Source: CADEED01 sp044871085 (GTDB lineage Bacteria > Pseudomonadota > Gammaproteobacteria > Steroidobacterales > Steroidobacteraceae). Taken from it: a DNA stretch of 7,340 nucleotides. The notes beneath the pieces are model-generated. The model did no database searches. It was not told where the DNA came from and was given only the letters and a program-made list of their open reading frames with translations. Made by a program: the position numbers and the translations under genes. Below, one piece after another: positions 6,540-7,340 of the stretch. The DNA lies in contig JBIOZI010000271.1 of assembly GCA_044871085.1 (NCBI GenBank), forward strand, positions 1 to 7,340, read 5' to 3'. Every line of letters starts with the position of its first letter. Position 1 is the stretch's first letter.

Positions 6540-7340
6540 ATGGCAGTGAACTTCCTCGATTTCGAGCAGCCGATCGCCGAGCTGGAAGCCAAGATCGAAG
6601 AGCTCAAGCACGTCCCGGCGGGTACTTCGGTCAACATCCAGGACGAAATCACGCGTCTGCAGGCCAAGAGCGAGCAGCTCACCCAAACTATCTTCGCGAA
6701 TCTCTCGCCCTGGCAGATCACGCAGCTTGCGCGCCATCCGCAGCGGCCGTACACGCTCGACTACGCCGGGCTCATCTTCAATGACTTTCACGAGCTGCAC
6801 GGCGATCGCATGTATGGCGACGACCTCGCCATCGTCGGCGGACCCGCGCGGCTCGACGACCGGCCGGTCATGCTCATCGGCCACCAGAAGGGCCGCGACA
6901 CCAAGGAGCGCGTGCGCCGCAACTACGGCATGCCGAAACCCGAGGGCTATCGCAAGGCGCTGCGCCTGATGCACATGGCGGAGCGGTTCCGGATGCCGCT
7001 GATCACGTTCATCGACACGCCCGGTGCCTATCCCGGCGTGGGCTCCGAGGAGCGCGGGCAGTCCGAAGCCATCGCGCGCAACCTGTTCGAGATGTCGGTG
7101 ATGGGCATTCCCATCATCAGCTGCGTCATCGGCGAGGGCGGCTCCGGCGGCGCGCTGGCCATCGGCGTCTGCGACCGTCTGCTGATGCTGCAGTTCTCCA
7201 CCTACTCGGTCATCTCACCCGAAGGCTGTGCGTCCATCCTCTGGAAGAGCGCGGACAAGAAAGAAGTGGCGGCCGATGCCATGAACCTCACGGCCGACCG
7301 GCTGTTCAAGCTCAAGCTCGTGGACCAGGTGCTGCCCGAG
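6540..7340 (+). CDS. accA: Acetyl-CoA carboxylase carboxyltransferase subunit alpha (C-terminus outside window)
   Basis: Alpha subunit of the acetyl-CoA carboxylase carboxyltransferase. With AccD it moves the carboxyl group from carboxybiotin on AccB to acetyl-CoA, giving malonyl-CoA for fatty-acid synthesis in the cytoplasm. The window holds 267 codons; E. coli AccA has 319 residues, so about 50 are missing at the right edge. The N-terminus (MAVNFLDFEQPIAELEAKI) aligns with E. coli MSLNFLDFEQ without a gap, which fixes ATG 6540. An N-terminal helical segment at about 1-60 leads into RHPQRPYTLDY, HQKGRDTKERVRRNYG, IDTPGAYPGVG at 158-168, the crotonase-fold acyl-CoA-site glycines IGEGGSGGALAIG from 197, and PEGCASILWK from 227. 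No residue typical of the family is visibly lost. It follows dnaE in the common gammaproteobacterial order, but a repeat lies between them and it probably has its own promoter. Confidence 0.99.
   Translation, partial: MAVNFLDFEQPIAELEAKIEELKHVPAGTSVNIQDEITRLQAKSEQLTQTIFANLSPWQITQLARHPQRPYTLDYAGLIFNDFHELHGDRMYGDDLAIVGGPARLDDRPVMLIGHQKGRDTKERVRRNYGMPKPEGYRKALRLMHMAERFRMPLITFIDTPGAYPGVGSEERGQSEAIARNLFEMSVMGIPIISCVIGEGGSGGALAIGVCDRLLMLQFSTYSVISPEGCASILWKSADKKEVAADAMNLTADRLFKLKLVDQVLPE

Noticed and set aside
6411..6540. CRISPR-like array, because short GGGGACA units recur
   Set aside because: The copies are only 7-12 bases, in mixed orientation and at irregular spacing, with no regular spacers or cas genes nearby.

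Overview
The window looks like chromosomal DNA from a GC-rich gammaproteobacterium. The DnaE and AccA proteins resemble the Escherichia coli proteins almost motif for motif, and the dnaE-accA gene pair is the usual gammaproteobacterial arrangement. Codons strongly prefer G or C in the third position. A GGGGACAG inverted repeat of a kind I associate with GC-rich lineages (Xanthomonadales, Nevskiales, Steroidobacterales) fits this, but the sequence alone does not fix the genus.

Layout. Positions 1-2203, minus strand: a large membrane-bound c-di-GMP enzyme with a periplasmic sensor, HAMP, GGDEF and EAL domains. Its C-terminus runs off the left edge. It is a single open frame, although the frame has no stop codon inside the window. 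Positions 2204-2859: a 656-base divergent intergenic stretch in which I recognise no gene; it holds short inverted repeats and candidate promoter elements. Positions 2860-6411, plus strand: complete dnaE, the catalytic alpha subunit of DNA polymerase III. Positions 6412-6539: a 128-base gap with a GGGGACAG inverted repeat that ends in a T-run and directly abuts the likely accA promoter. Positions 6540-7340, plus strand: accA, the carboxyltransferase alpha subunit of acetyl-CoA carboxylase, cut by the right edge after 267 codons.

How the genes relate. dnaE and accA are essential housekeeping genes for chromosome replication and fatty-acid synthesis. In E. coli they sit next to each other downstream of lpxB and rnhB. 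Here rnhB is not directly upstream; a divergent signalling gene and a long spacer take its place, so dnaE must have its own promoter. Both dnaE and accA lack a Shine-Dalgarno sequence. Both instead have an extended -10-like element (TGN plus TAnnnT) ending exactly 8 bases before the ATG, which suggests leaderless mRNAs. The c-di-GMP gene has no evident functional link to the other two.

I found no convincing new biological system. The most useful observations are the matched leaderless-type promoters, the small repeat element that splits dnaE from accA, and the long unassigned intergenic region.
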